DNA of 64,000 bases from Rotaria socialis (lineage: Eukaryota; Rotifera; Eurotatoria; Philodinida; Philodinidae). The stretch spans positions 34,931-98,930 of the forward strand of contig CAJNYU010002347.1 of assembly GCA_905331475.1 (NCBI GenBank). The letters are read 5' to 3'. The notes beneath the pieces were generated by a model, which was not told where the DNA came from, ran no database searches, and saw only the letters and a list, made by a program, of their open reading frames with translations. Each line of letters opens with the position of its first letter. Positions within the stretch are counted from its first letter, which is position 1. Positions 26,059 to 36,248 of the stretch are shown here, one piece after another. Both the position numbers and the translations under genes were made by a program.

Positions 26059-26541
26059 ACTGGTTGTAAATTTTTTTTTCGATTTCTATAATAAAAATGC
26101 ATTATTCAATACCTCTTCGTTTATTAAAAGCATTTCAACACGAAAAGAATGACTCAAACATGGATAGAGTGCTTTGCACGCAGCTTTTTCAAAATATAAA
26201 TTTCGTTTTTTCTGGCAAAACTCCAGAGCAGGAGACTTTCAGTTCTCCAGTAAGGACATAGCAAAACAATAATTGATTTGAATATGAATGTTCATGTAGA
26301 TAAATGAAAGGCCTACACCAACATCTGCACTAAGCCCATAAAGCTTCTATCGTTGCCCGGCTATTACACTCGAAGTATTAGTATACTTGAATATTGTCAC
26401 TAAAAACTAGATTTAAATCGGAAAAAAAGCTGTGATAAGCATCTTATAGCTGCTTGAGTATCTAAAAACGTTTTGAGCAAGCGAAAGCACATACAATAGT
26501 GCACTTGGATGATCGAAATCAAAAAACAATTTTTCAAATTT

Positions 26542-26590
26542 TTGACCCGTTACGGCCGGCTGTTGCCAAATGGCAACATCAATAATTTTT
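26542..26590 (+). mobile_element. Second end of the same TTAA-type element family
   Basis: TTGA CCCGTTACGGCCGGCTG followed by the palindrome GTTGCCAAATGGCAAC (26562-26577). It is nearly identical, in reverse orientation, to the right end at about 26025-26058. No matching far end was found before 27.1 kb, so it appears truncated. Confidence 0.45.
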
Positions 26591-27303
26591 ATTGTTCGGA
26601 TTTGCTGAAAAATTCTCTTTATTAATGGAATATGCAATAGATCTAAAAAGAAAAATTTACAGCTATTCACTTCTAGTATTGAATCAGCTCATCCGTAGAA
26701 AAATTGTTTTTTTACGGTTGAATGGCTTCCATGGGATATTGTAGATAGATTCGGCTATGTTCTCAGTGGAAAGTTCTTTTTTGTATCGGAAACCGTGATT
26801 GTATCCTGAAATGTGTTACAGTAACTATCGAATCGTTAAAAAGATCTAATTAGATAATATATGGATGAATAGATTTTCTACACTTGGCACATGAAAGAAA
26901 TCAGTCATTATCAGATTAATTAAGGCAAGTTCACCAACCTTATTGCTGACGGGATGTAATAACTTATGCCCACTGAGATATGACTCGTTCATCAATAAAA
27001 AATAAAAACAGAAATTATTTTAATTTTAAAATAATCAACATTATCGTAGTTGCATGAAATAAGGACACCTGAGTTAGAGTGGCAGCCTGGTTTCATGGCA
27101 ACTCTGATTATAGTAGCACTGAGAGGAAAGCCAATAAATAATTTAGGATCAGTTGTAACTGTCATTTTCTGTTTTTATTTTTCTTTAATAGAAAATGAAC
27201 GAGTCAAGCAAACGAAGGATTGTTCGTGTCATAAATTTGGGAAAACGCATAGACTAGTTCAGTATAAATATAGAATCGAAAGTTCATTTGTATTTTTAGA
27301 TAA

Positions 27304-27549
27304 TCAACCACAGGCTGCGTATGAACCACCCCATCCACAATAGCCATCGCTGAATCCATGAACTCGACAACATGTTTCAACATGACCACCTGTTCGGCAA
27401 GGTGTATTACAAACAGGATAATAGCGCCAAGCCATGAGTTGTCCAACGACTATAAAACACAAAAAGATATCATTGGTATATTTCGAATCATCTATCGCTT
27501 TTTTCTGCGAAAATTCACTCACCAATAGTTAACAAGAGAAATAAAAGGA
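27304..27549 (-). pseudogene. 5'-truncated copy of the secreted cysteine-rich peptide gene
   Basis: Mirror copy of the gene at 27693-27954. Exon 2 (27304-27449) is intact and encodes the mature peptide with the same six cysteines; it differs from the other copy at two residues (RVH for RIH, GWGG for GWSG). The intron borders are preserved (27450-27522). Exon 1 keeps the hydrophobic LLFLLLTI core, but similarity stops before the start codon: the upstream frame reads TIRALFF with no in-frame Met nearby. It has therefore lost its start and 5' region, unless a start has been captured by a new upstream exon. Confidence 0.7.
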
Positions 27550-27692
27550 AAAAAAGAGCTCGTATTGTTCCGGGAGTTTTCCCATAGGCAATATAATCCT
27601 TTCGATATATAAACTTGAGTTATATTTCATAGGATATATCATTCAAACATTTCACATCAACCGAAAACTACTCGTAAGATAAAAGTATCATC

Positions 27693-27954
27693 ATGATGAA
27701 TCGTGCTTTCCTTTTATTTCTCTTGTTAACTATTGGTGAGTGAATTTTCGCAGAAAAAAGCGATAGATGATTCGAAATATACCAATGATATCTTTTTGTG
27801 TTTTATAGTCGTTGGACAACTCATGGCTTGGCGCTATTATCCTGTTTGTAATACACCTTGCCGAACAGGTGGTCATGTTGAAACATGTTGTCGAATTCAT
27901 GGATTCAGCGATGGCTATTGTGGATGGAGTGGTTCATACGCAGCCTGTGGTTGA
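27693..27954 (+). CDS. Small secreted cysteine-rich peptide (defensin-like spacing), 62 aa
   Basis: Exon 1 (27693-27735) encodes MMNRAFLLFLLLTI, a clear signal peptide. Intron 27736-27808 (gtgag..tatag) is followed by exon 2 (27809-27954). The mature part is about 44 residues with six cysteines in the order C-x3-C-x8-CC-x9-C-x7-C, and Gly-rich HGFSDGYCGW near the end. Six cysteines in a short secreted peptide suggest a disulfide-knotted effector such as an antimicrobial peptide, but I do not recognise the family and the role is not established. A TATA-like TATATAAAC at about 27606-27614 lies about 80 bp upstream of the start. It is the intact member of the inverted pair. Confidence 0.8.
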
Positions 27955-28068
27955 TTATCTAAAAATACAAATGAACTTTCGATTCTATATTTATACTGAA
28001 CTAGTCTATGCGTTTTCCCAAATTTATGACACGAACAATCCTTCGTTTGCTTGACTCATTCTATCTAT

Positions 28069-28769
28069 TAAAAAATTAATCTTTAAAATTATCTAGAACA
28101 CTATTCAGTTTAATTTGATCAATATCATTGTTGTTGAACAGGTTGAATCGAGTAAAAAAATTTTATTTCTTTCTCAAATAATTTTATATACTTATTATTT
28201 TTTTCAACCCTGCTTAAAATGTATCTTTTACTATTATTATCGTCTTTCTAAAGGAAATATATGTATGTATATATTGCTGTTGACTTCGATTATTGGGAGT
28301 GTTGCATTTAATCGTGATTTAAAAGTTGGTTAGTCATTTTGTTGATGCCATGAATTTTTTAAATGGGTTAATGCAGTGTCGTGTTCATATCGATCATTCT
28401 TCCGATCCTTTTGATGTTGTTGATAAATTGTAAAACGTTTTCTTATTCATCACCATTGCATTTTCTGGATTCTGATAAACATTCTCGATAGTATATGATC
28501 ATATCTGAATACTGTAAGCTGTTAGACATTGTTTCTATATATTTGTTGAGTAGTGTTAATTGATGCTTCCAAAGGGTTTCAGTGTAATTAGATCTGTTTA
28601 ATGGTATCGTACACACTCACGCCCACAACAGAGAAATCACACGTTGAAAAGTTCAGTCAGTACAAAGTTAGAAAGTTGGTAGGAGAACTTCTTGGACACA
28701 TATCGTACTTATGAACTCTTGCATAATCTCATCATCATTTATTTCGATCTCTTCGAAAACATCTATGCG
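28069..28769. other. Intergenic, no gene recognised
   Basis: AT-rich sequence between the inverted duplication and the transposase relic. I see no conserved reading frame. It may contain decayed transposon body, but no transposase motif could be read. Confidence 0.5.
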
Positions 28770-28908
28770 AGAACGATGCGAAGACTTGGATGAACTCAAA
28801 TCTCAAGTCGCAACATTTTTCGAATCACAATCAGCTAGTGTCTATAAACGTGAAATTGAACAATTGTCAACAAGATCAACAAGTATTGAATGCCGATCAT
28901 GTGGTTGA
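28770..28908 (+). pseudogene. Mariner-type transposase C-terminal relic
   Basis: The frame reads RCEDLDELKSQVATFFESQS then SVYKREIEQLSTR, ending CRSCG-stop. This matches the pattern at the end of mariner transposases, where a helix D-ELK-x-x-FF-S is followed by FY-x-GI-x-L-x-RW and the stop. The expected RW after the last helix is replaced by RS, and no catalytic DDD segment is readable upstream, so this is a fragment. Assignment rests on one short motif block. Confidence 0.45.
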
Positions 28909-29120
28909 TTGATTTTACTTATCTTTCTCGTAGAATAAATTTATTGTTATACAAAATAACAGATTTAGAACTTATCTTCCAACTCAACATATTATACAAA
29001 TATTTATTCCAACAAAATCACTTTATTTCACAGATTTCTAATTAGTAGAAAGAATTGTTTTCATCTCTATAAAAATTTTATTTTATTACAGCAATAGGCA
29101 AGATTATTTTATTGTTTTTC

Positions 29121-30860
29121 TTAAATTCGATACTTTATTTTTGCAGAAGGAAAATATTCTTGTAAAGAAGAATTTGAACATTTGGTTTCAGCATATAATT
29201 GTAATTCATCTATTTTGCCACAATTAATTCGTGTAGTATCACTTGTGAAATTGTGTGTTACTCGCTGTAAAGACTTATAATGAATATAAAGAGTAACATT
29301 ATTTGGAAAACATGTTTTACTATTAATTAGAAATTCTTCTATGTAATCATCATGAACATTGAGAAGATCAAGTGCACCAAGAAATGAATATTCAATAACA
29401 GATAAATTTTGATTGCCAGTGTTTGATTCATAAGATTGTTTACGATTTTGTGATTTACGATTAATCACAGATAACTCTTCCACACGTGGAAATTATCTAG
29501 CAATTTGAAGAAAAAATTCATGTTCTAAAGGGTGTCCATCGTGTAAGGCCACTACACGAACGCATTTAAATAATCCACCTGGAAAATTATTTGTAATACC
29601 ACCGTAATACGGCATAAAATATGGATATGTGTAAATGTGACATCGGCCTTCCTGTGCCTCTGGCAAATAATCAACATAAGAAATAATTTCATTAATTGGG
29701 AAGTCAATGAATCTACGTTGAATATCTTCTGTTGATGGAAAATTGATTTGATTACGAATAAACATGTATCAGCGAATATAAAATGTAAATTGATTTAATC
29801 TTGACATACGATTAATAATGTTTTTCTTCAAGTGGTTTCCATCCATAAATGTTTCATGAACAAGGACTACAAGGCACAAATTGAGTTCCTTTAGATTTGA
29901 CATTCGATTGAGAAGCGGGAGAATTGTTGAATTATAACCATATGCGTTATAATTACATGAGAGAGAAAAACATTTTAGATTTGGTAAGTCACCCTAAAAA
30001 ACAAAAGTTATTTTGCTATCTTACAGCATAAAGATTTAATTGTAAAACTAACTTGATTTGGAATCCGACTTAAATGTATAAAATCCGCTATATCAACATA
30101 GAAAGTATGCAGTTGATTAAAACGACCATCAAGAAGGTAAAGACAATCTTCAAACCATTCTACTCTGATACTCAATTTCAAAAGAGTTGAAGAACGAAAA
30201 CTAGAAAGAAATGCATTATCGAAGCGTAATAGATCACGTTTTTTTATACAATGTTTCGTATAAGGTTAAGCAAATTAGATTAGTGAAAACAGTCAAGATG
30301 TAATTGCATGTTTGTAATTGTAAGTTCTGTGTTGTTATTATTATCAGTTGTAACAAAAAGTGTTGTAATCTGATTTTTTTAAATGCCAGATGAAAGAATT
30401 TCGTCTAAATATATACGCAGAATATCAGTAAGAAAAAAACCTATGAAAGTAATATTCATATGGTCCAGACATCTACGTATGTGAATAAGTTTGATAGATT
30501 TTTCATTTTTTTTAGCACAAGAGCAATTCAATTGAAATTTCTTACCAGTCGAAAGACACCGAACTGACTCTTCGTTGATATTATATAGACCCAGAGTATG
30601 TAAATTAGGATAACTGGCAGCATGTAAAATATAGTTCATAGATGATGATTCAAGATCAAGCCATTTGATAACCATTTAACACAGGTCAAACGACTTGTAA
30701 AAATTGGATCTTTAATAATTTTATTTAGTCGTTGGTTGACACCTTGGAAAGAATACAGTATATCACAATTGTTGATTTTTTTTAAAATTATCATAAGAAT
30801 CTCATCAGGTAAATCAATTAAATCAATGTTTGGATATTCCGTGTTTATCTAATCTGTTCG
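29121..30860 (-). pseudogene. F-box/LRR-like gene, decayed
   Basis: The N-terminus near 30740-30825 reads LPDEILMIILKKINNCDILY, a standard F-box opening, followed by FQGVNQRLNKIIKDPIF. Leucine-rich segments follow (YPNLHTLGLYNI; LPNLKCFSLSCN; MSNLKELNLCLV), then CVRVVALHDGHPLEHEFF and SVIEYSFLGALDLLNVHDDY. I recall this layout as a large, recently expanded family in bdelloid rotifers. Lesions: near 30665-30690 the F-box frame breaks and the next block (IKWLDLESSSMN) is in another frame, with a stretch apparently lost; and near 29493 LQIAR is followed by an in-frame TAA and then FPRVEELSVI in the same frame. Two independent lesions argue for a pseudogene. F-box proteins normally recruit substrates to SCF ubiquitin ligases. 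Confidence 0.8.
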
Positions 30861-31198
30861 GTATACGAAATGTCAATATTTATATACATATATTCATCTA
30901 TTCTATTTGACCGATGTCGTCAATGCAAACAATGATACAATTTTTCTATGATCAAAATTGCTAATGAATTAAACGATAGAATAAATGAATTTTGTTATTT
31001 ATTTTTCTCCTTTGTCTATTATGTTCTTTGATGAAAAGTGATACTTTCTGTGTTTATTTATTTTATAGTGCATATGAATACTTTAAATTATAATTAATTA
31101 GTTAAAAAGTATGTCTCTAATAGTTTAGGAAAACGAATCTAGAAGTTTCAGAATAGACTCTAGAATACAAAGTTAATATTGAACGTCGTATTGAGCTA

Positions 31199-31497
31199 CA
31201 CTCTAAATAAAATCCGTTTTCTGGGAAACGAATAGGACGTTTCGGGGTTTGTCACTATATGAAACCCTTTGTAGGTTTCCGGGAAGGGGTTTCCGAGCAT
31301 TCGAAAACTTATCTGAAACCCTCACAAGCAATCGGTGAAGCTGACGACCCCGAAAACCTATTGAAGGTTTCCGATACTTCGGGAACCTTTTAAGGTTCTA
31401 GATTTGGGTACTATTTTCAGAACCATTTAAGGTTCAAGCAAGAATCTGGTTCTAGCTGGAATCTTTTCTATTTTCTTCCAAAAATGGTTCTAGAGTG
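31199..31497. mobile_element. Small palindrome-rich element with CACTCTA ends
   Basis: About 299 bp bounded by CACTCTA and its complement TAGAGTG. It contains many copies of two short motifs in both orientations: GAAACCC / GGTTTC in the left half and AAGGTTC / AGAACC in the right half. It is GC-richer than its surroundings and has no coding frame. The layout suggests a small non-autonomous DNA transposon with folded ends. No clean target duplication is visible. Confidence 0.45.
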
Positions 31498-31574
31498 ATG
31501 AAATGTAGTCCGCCACACTCAATTAGTCTAGTACTCGCCACTAATGCTACATCCATCCGTTAATGTCATATTTA

Positions 31575-31660
31575 ACCCCTTCTTTCTATCCTTAACCTAA
31601 ATTCTAACACTAACCTAAATTCTAACCTTAACCCTTAATCCTATCCTTAATCTTAATTTC
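31575..31660. repeat. Degenerate CCTTAACC/CTAACCTAAATT repeat
   Basis: A tract built from repeated variants of CTAACCTAAATTCTAA and CCTTAACCCTTAATCC. It is irregular and cannot be written as one exact unit. It resembles a generic telomere-like array but does not match the TGTGGG type seen elsewhere in the window. Confidence 0.5.
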
Positions 31661-32264
31661 TATGCTAAACCACTAAATCGTATGTGTTATATTTACCTGC
31701 ATTTGTAGTGAACAGAATACGAGCCAGCCCTTTCTCCTTTATTCGCACGAAAGGGCAATCGCCGTTACTTGTTGTTGAGATGATCCTAAACAAAAAACAA
31801 GAGGAGTGACTAATACTCTAAGATTGAACTTACCATGAGTTCAATTATTCACATATACCTAAATAGAAAAAAAGCATTAATTCATTTTATCATATTGAAC
31901 TTGCGTTTCAATTGATTATTGCTACCTACCTAAATAAAGAAAATAGTGACTTCATTTTACCATATTGATATTACTTTCTATTGATAATTGTGATGTATGA
32001 AAATAGATAAAAAGAATAAGCGCATTTTATAAGTTATAACTTACTATAGAATTAATTATTGAGACGCACCTACCCATATCCAGCAATTCGACTCGGATCC
32101 TCAGCCTCGGTATCGATGGTGCCGGATTCAGATTCCTGGATCTCGATAATCTATTTCAAGCATCGATCAGAATTGAAATCGGAGTTGAAATAAAATGTCT
32201 AACTTTGCAGCCACGGAATTTTTGATGAACCCAATTTCTGACCAACGGGAGCCCGGATCGAAAA

Positions 32265-32318
32265 AGTGTGGGTGTGGGTATTGGTGTTGATATTCGATAC
32301 TTCACACCCACACCCACT
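32265..32318. repeat. Hairpin with TGTGGG telomere-like arms
   Basis: The left arm AGTGTGGGTGTGGGT (32265-32279) and the right arm CACACCCACACCCACT (32303-32318) are near reverse complements around a spacer of about 23 bp. Each arm is two units of TGTGGG. The DNA just upstream reads CCCGGATCGAAAAAG, which resembles the terminal motif of the CCCAGGTCGAAC family. Confidence 0.65.
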
Positions 32319-33401
32319 GATAAAAGACTATTCATAGTTCACATTCATAGGAGAAACATTAATGAAAATTGCCTTTCAAATATCATTTGTGGCTTCAAGA
32401 AATCGGTAAAAATCTTATAGGGAGGCTGCGAAAACAAAATCATTGTATTGAATTTCCTAGTGAAGAACAAATTACATTCCCTTCTTTCTCGTTTGATTCT
32501 TCAAAGTAATATTGTTTCTTCTTCTCCTCCTCATATGTACACAATAGATACATGTCTTACTACTTGATGTACCCTAAAAATGTCCTTTACAATAAGCAAG
32601 AATCTACACAGAATACTACAATCTTCGATTTCTATAACCTGTAAAATATTCCGCTATTTGTTAAGATTACTTATGATACTCGAAAGCAATTTGCATCAAT
32701 GTTTCTCTTATGGATATGAGCTATGAACACTTCTTTATCAGTGCTAATAATATTAATGCATTTGAATTTGAATTTGAACTGAGTATGGCACAACGAGCTT
32801 ATTGTTTTTTATGTTATAGGTGGCATAAGTGGAGAACCGAATTGCCACAGAAAATACTATTTTCTTGAAGTTTTCCCCTAAAATGGTTAGCGTTTCTTTT
32901 TAGTTACTCTCGTTTGATTTCATTCTAATGTAGTATATGAATACATCAGTTGATACTGCTCGTCATATTGCATCCATTAGACAACATTTTCTAGTCGACA
33001 CACGTGATTGTACAAATCGCTGCGAAAAACAGCTTGAAACAGTAGTTAACTTGTCTTACATATAAAGGCAATCCAAAGATAAATTATGGACGAGAATAGG
33101 AAAACGAAAGAATTTTACTTCTATGTAGTAAGTAAATATAAACGGACAAATCACAAAACTCTTTCGAATATCTATCGATATATGTATCGTCTAATTGTTT
33201 GAATAGACTGAAAATTGTCGTCAGATCGAAGAAGTGAAATAATCGATAACGAATATTTCTTTATTTTCTTCTTTAACACTGATGTCTATCAGATAATCAT
33301 TTTATTTAATATATTCAATAACATTTTCGTTGTAGATTTTAGTCAAATGTTCGCAAACAATGAACAACTTGATGAAAAATTCACATTTATTATTTGTCAT
33401 A

Positions 33402-33554
33402 CCCAGGTCGAACAGTACAGTCCATATACGGTGCCGTATTACTGTGCCAGGTATTACGGGCAAATACAGGCTATTTATTGCCGTAAATATTCCGTTTTGA
33501 CATCGTTTACTGTCGTTAACAGGCCGTAAACGAGTCCATTTTGATCAACCTGGG
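33402..33554. mobile_element. CCCAGGTCGAAC-family palindromic element, 153 bp
   Basis: Starts CCCAGGTCGAACAGTACAG and ends TTGATCAACCTGGG, so the outer bases form short inverted repeats. The interior is enriched in TACGG / CCGTA steps (GTGCCGTATTAC, TTACGGGC, GCCGTAAA). It is preceded by TA and followed by AA, so a TA target duplication is only partly preserved. No coding capacity. Confidence 0.65.
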
Positions 33555-33919
33555 AATATCTGATATATTCCAAAAAAATGATTTTGTTCCGGTAGAAAGT
33601 TCAATAAGAAAAACAAAAACGTTGCCGATAGACTTTATGGTATCTGTTACAGGCAAATAATCTTGATGTTAAATCAAAGTGTCGAAACAAACATGTAGCT
33701 GTAAGATCATAAAATATAAAAACAATGGTATTGATGTTGACATATGTGTACAAAGGAGAACAAATTATATATTTTTGACCGTAAAAGTAAAGAAAAAATT
33801 TTGTTTTTCAAAATACAATAGCAATATAGATTTGAAAAATTTTTAGAATGAGAAAATAAAGCTTAAAAAACAAATAACAATTAACATCGATGATCATGTC
33901 AAACAACGTCATCCCAAGT

Positions 33920-34260
33920 GAATGAATCTGATCGGATCTTATAAAATTCGACGAGCCGGCAAAGTCCCATGAGATTCCGGGTTGAGGAACTACTAACGGA
34001 TCCATAGCGTTGGAATACGGTGAACATCCGACCAAATTCAACAACCGAATTCGATAAGAATTTTAGAAGTCGGATTCCACCGAGATCCTAAAGAAACCTA
34101 TCGGGTTTTTACTAGTTCCTGCAAGAATCGATCGGATTCCTACACTAGGGATCCGTGAGTGGGTCCGCAACCCGGATTTTCTTAGAATCCTGCAGGAACC
34201 AATCGAAATCCGATCGAGTCCGATTGGATCCAGGTATCGAATTGTTCGTCCTGAGATGAA
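33920..34260. repeat. Palindrome-rich GGATTCC/GATCGGATT segment
   Basis: Contains repeated GATCGGAT and its complement ATCCGATC, and a pair of arms: GTTCCTGCA..GATCGGATTCC on the left and TGCAGGAACC..AATCCGATC on the right. The composition differs sharply from the AT-rich flanks. It is probably a fold-back type element or nested remnants; its ends could not be defined. Confidence 0.45.
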
Positions 34261-34349
34261 CAGTTGGAGTGAGTTGCTATCTTCTGTAAAAATTTTCTAT
34301 TTTCTTCTATAGATTACATAATCAAACAACATTAGAGAATAGTTAAAAT

Positions 34350-36237
34350 ATGTTAATTAAGACAGTCAAGACAGAGATTAGCAATTTACTGGGTTCAAAT
34401 GAAATGATGATGTCAAATCCAGGTAATTCCTTACATTTATCAAAAGATCAATCGATTTTATTACGACGTATATTACTGCTAGGCCTAGATACTTCTTATG
34501 AACAATTGCCTTCACATAATTCACAAGCACAAGCACCAACAGGAAATTGGAATAAAATGCAAATGAAACATAATGAAGGAAAATTTAAACAAATGCATGG
34601 AAGCTCATCACCATGTTATTCAGCATCACCATCATCATTAATATCTTCCATTGCTGCAACATCAATGAAAGGTAATTTAACGTTAGCTCATTTTAAGTTA
34701 ATTGTATCCGTTGAGATAGCACTTTCTCTTCATAACAAGAATGTTTATAGCTGTAACACTAAAAACATGCGATCTCGTTAGAAACAAGTCATAAGCATGA
34801 AGTCTTTCTATCACCGATATGACTCACTAAAGAATAAAACATGCACTAAATCCCGATTGAAAACTTTTCGACACTTCGAAATATTCCCTTACTAGTTCAG
34901 TTTTTGCAATTGTTACTTATGCGTTTCATGCCAGATACTTTGACTGCTTATTAATTGAAGGTTTTTAATATTAACAACATAGCGTTTCACAATGCAAAGA
35001 TATATTCTCTGAAAAAAATACAACAAGTCTGTTAGAATACACAAAAGGCATTGGATTAGAGAGTTCATTGAAATAGTAGCAAAATTGAAACAACTTGTAT
35101 CTAATATTCCAGATCAACTCGATTTCAATGGTAATCAAACTTGTCCAGCTCCTCTATTACAACCATTAATTTCTCAAGCATCATTACAACAACAACGATA
35201 TATGTCTTCACAATACCAAGCCAATCCATTACTTCAACAAAGTTCTTCTACATATTTTGGAAATAGTTTATCATATTGTCCTCCACAGCAAGAACAAGAT
35301 AATCGAGTAAGATATTATTTCTTAAAGTCATATTTTTCATTCGTTGATTTGAGATTTTCATAAGTAAACATCCTATTCTTTATCCTCCCATATTTCTATA
35401 TAGATTTATCCATCAACTGCAAATACTACTAATACAGATTCGATAAATTCAAATTGTTGGGGTGTTCAATCTTCACCAATCGTAAGTTCATCTATGTAAC
35501 CTTGTTTTATCGTAGTAAACACTTTTATATATATATATTTCTCTATCAAATAAAAATTCAAAATCTCCTAATATTTTCTATTCAATCATCTGTATTTTTC
35601 CACACATACCATATTCATGCTGGCTTTTTTTGTCGTTATATGTATAGAAATATGTATGCTATGTTCCTCTTGTTTACTAACATAAATATTGTAATTCTAT
35701 GTGATTTATCATGCCTTCTTCTTTGTTTTTTAGTATCAAACAAAACATTATGCATATCCAGATACAACTATTTATATGCAATCACCATCAACAAATGTGC
35801 CTAATACAAATCCAGTGTATTATCATAAATCACCAGTTTCGATTTCTCGTAATTTTTTTCTTCTGTATTTAAACTATAAAATTCGATAATATTTTGTTTT
35901 TGATTTAGCTTCACCACAAAATAATACTATGGTTCTACCATCACCAATCTCTGGTTGCCCATCTTCATTATTCATTGATCATGATAATGATACAATTCGT
36001 CAATCACAGTCACCACCATGTCTTCCATCACAAGAATATAAGAGTATATTTTGTCTTTGTTTTATTTTAGATAATATTTTTTTGTTCGTTTTAAAAGATA
36101 AACTAATAACGTTTGGTCAAACGCCACAACATGATACATTCTATCAAAATTCATCACAACAACCATTACATATTTCACCAGAACCATCATATGGCACTCA
36201 AATTTCACTAGCATATGGAGAATATTATCCAGAATAA
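34350..36237 (+). CDS. Ser/Gln/Pro-rich protein, family not recognised
   Basis: At least five exons with consistent phases. Exon 1 (34350 to about 34673) starts MLIKTVKTEISNLLGSNEMM. Exon 2 (35080-35306) has KQLVSNIPDQLDFNGN and a Gln-rich tail. Exon 3 (35404 to about 35480) reads IYPSTANTTNTDSINSNCWG. Exon 4 (about 35734-35849) has YQTKHYAYPDTTIY, and exon 5 (from about 35910) has SPQNNTMVLPSP and ends GEYYPE-stop. The first exon-exon join (ATG AAA G to CA AAA TTG) keeps the frame. The whole product is disordered, rich in S, Q, P, N and Y, like the activation region of a transcription factor, but no DNA-binding domain was found. Upstream exons may exist. A transposon sits 11 bp beyond the stop. 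Confidence 0.65.
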
Positions 36238-36248
36238 AATGCTGTTAT

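Larger units (their letters stand above)
24803..27189. other. Intergenic with transposon remnants
   Basis: No gene recognised. It contains a short TTAA-flanked element (25889-26058) and a second, oppositely oriented copy of its end (26542-26590), both listed separately. The remainder is AT-rich without clear structure. Confidence 0.55.
27190..28068. repeat. Inverted duplication with 360-bp arms around a 160-bp spacer
   Basis: The left arm (27190-27549) and right arm (27709-28068) are reverse complements with very few differences and no net indel: mirrored positions always sum to 55258. Each arm contains one copy of a small secreted cysteine-rich peptide gene, and the two copies diverge. The inner breakpoint cuts the left copy inside its first exon, so the right copy is the likely source. 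Such near-identity means either a recent duplication or ongoing gene conversion. Confidence 0.9.
30861..34349. other. Gene-free, repeat-rich stretch
   Basis: No gene recognised. It contains, in order, a TIR-flanked element (31199-31497), a CCTTAACC-type degenerate repeat (31575-31660), a telomere-like hairpin (32265-32318), a CCCAGGTCGAAC-family palindromic element (33402-33554) and a palindrome-rich segment (33920-34260). Each is listed separately. Confidence 0.6.

Noticed and set aside
27204-27446. 80-codon frame (and its twin at 27812-28054) beginning MDNSWLGAIILF
   Set aside because: It overlaps the cysteine-rich peptide exon in another frame and is identical in both arms. The signal peptide, intron borders and cysteine spacing support the other frame as the gene.
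31575-31660. CCTTAACCC-like tract as a true telomere array
   Set aside because: It is irregular, short and unlike the TGTGGG repeat found elsewhere in the window, so it is listed only as a degenerate repeat.
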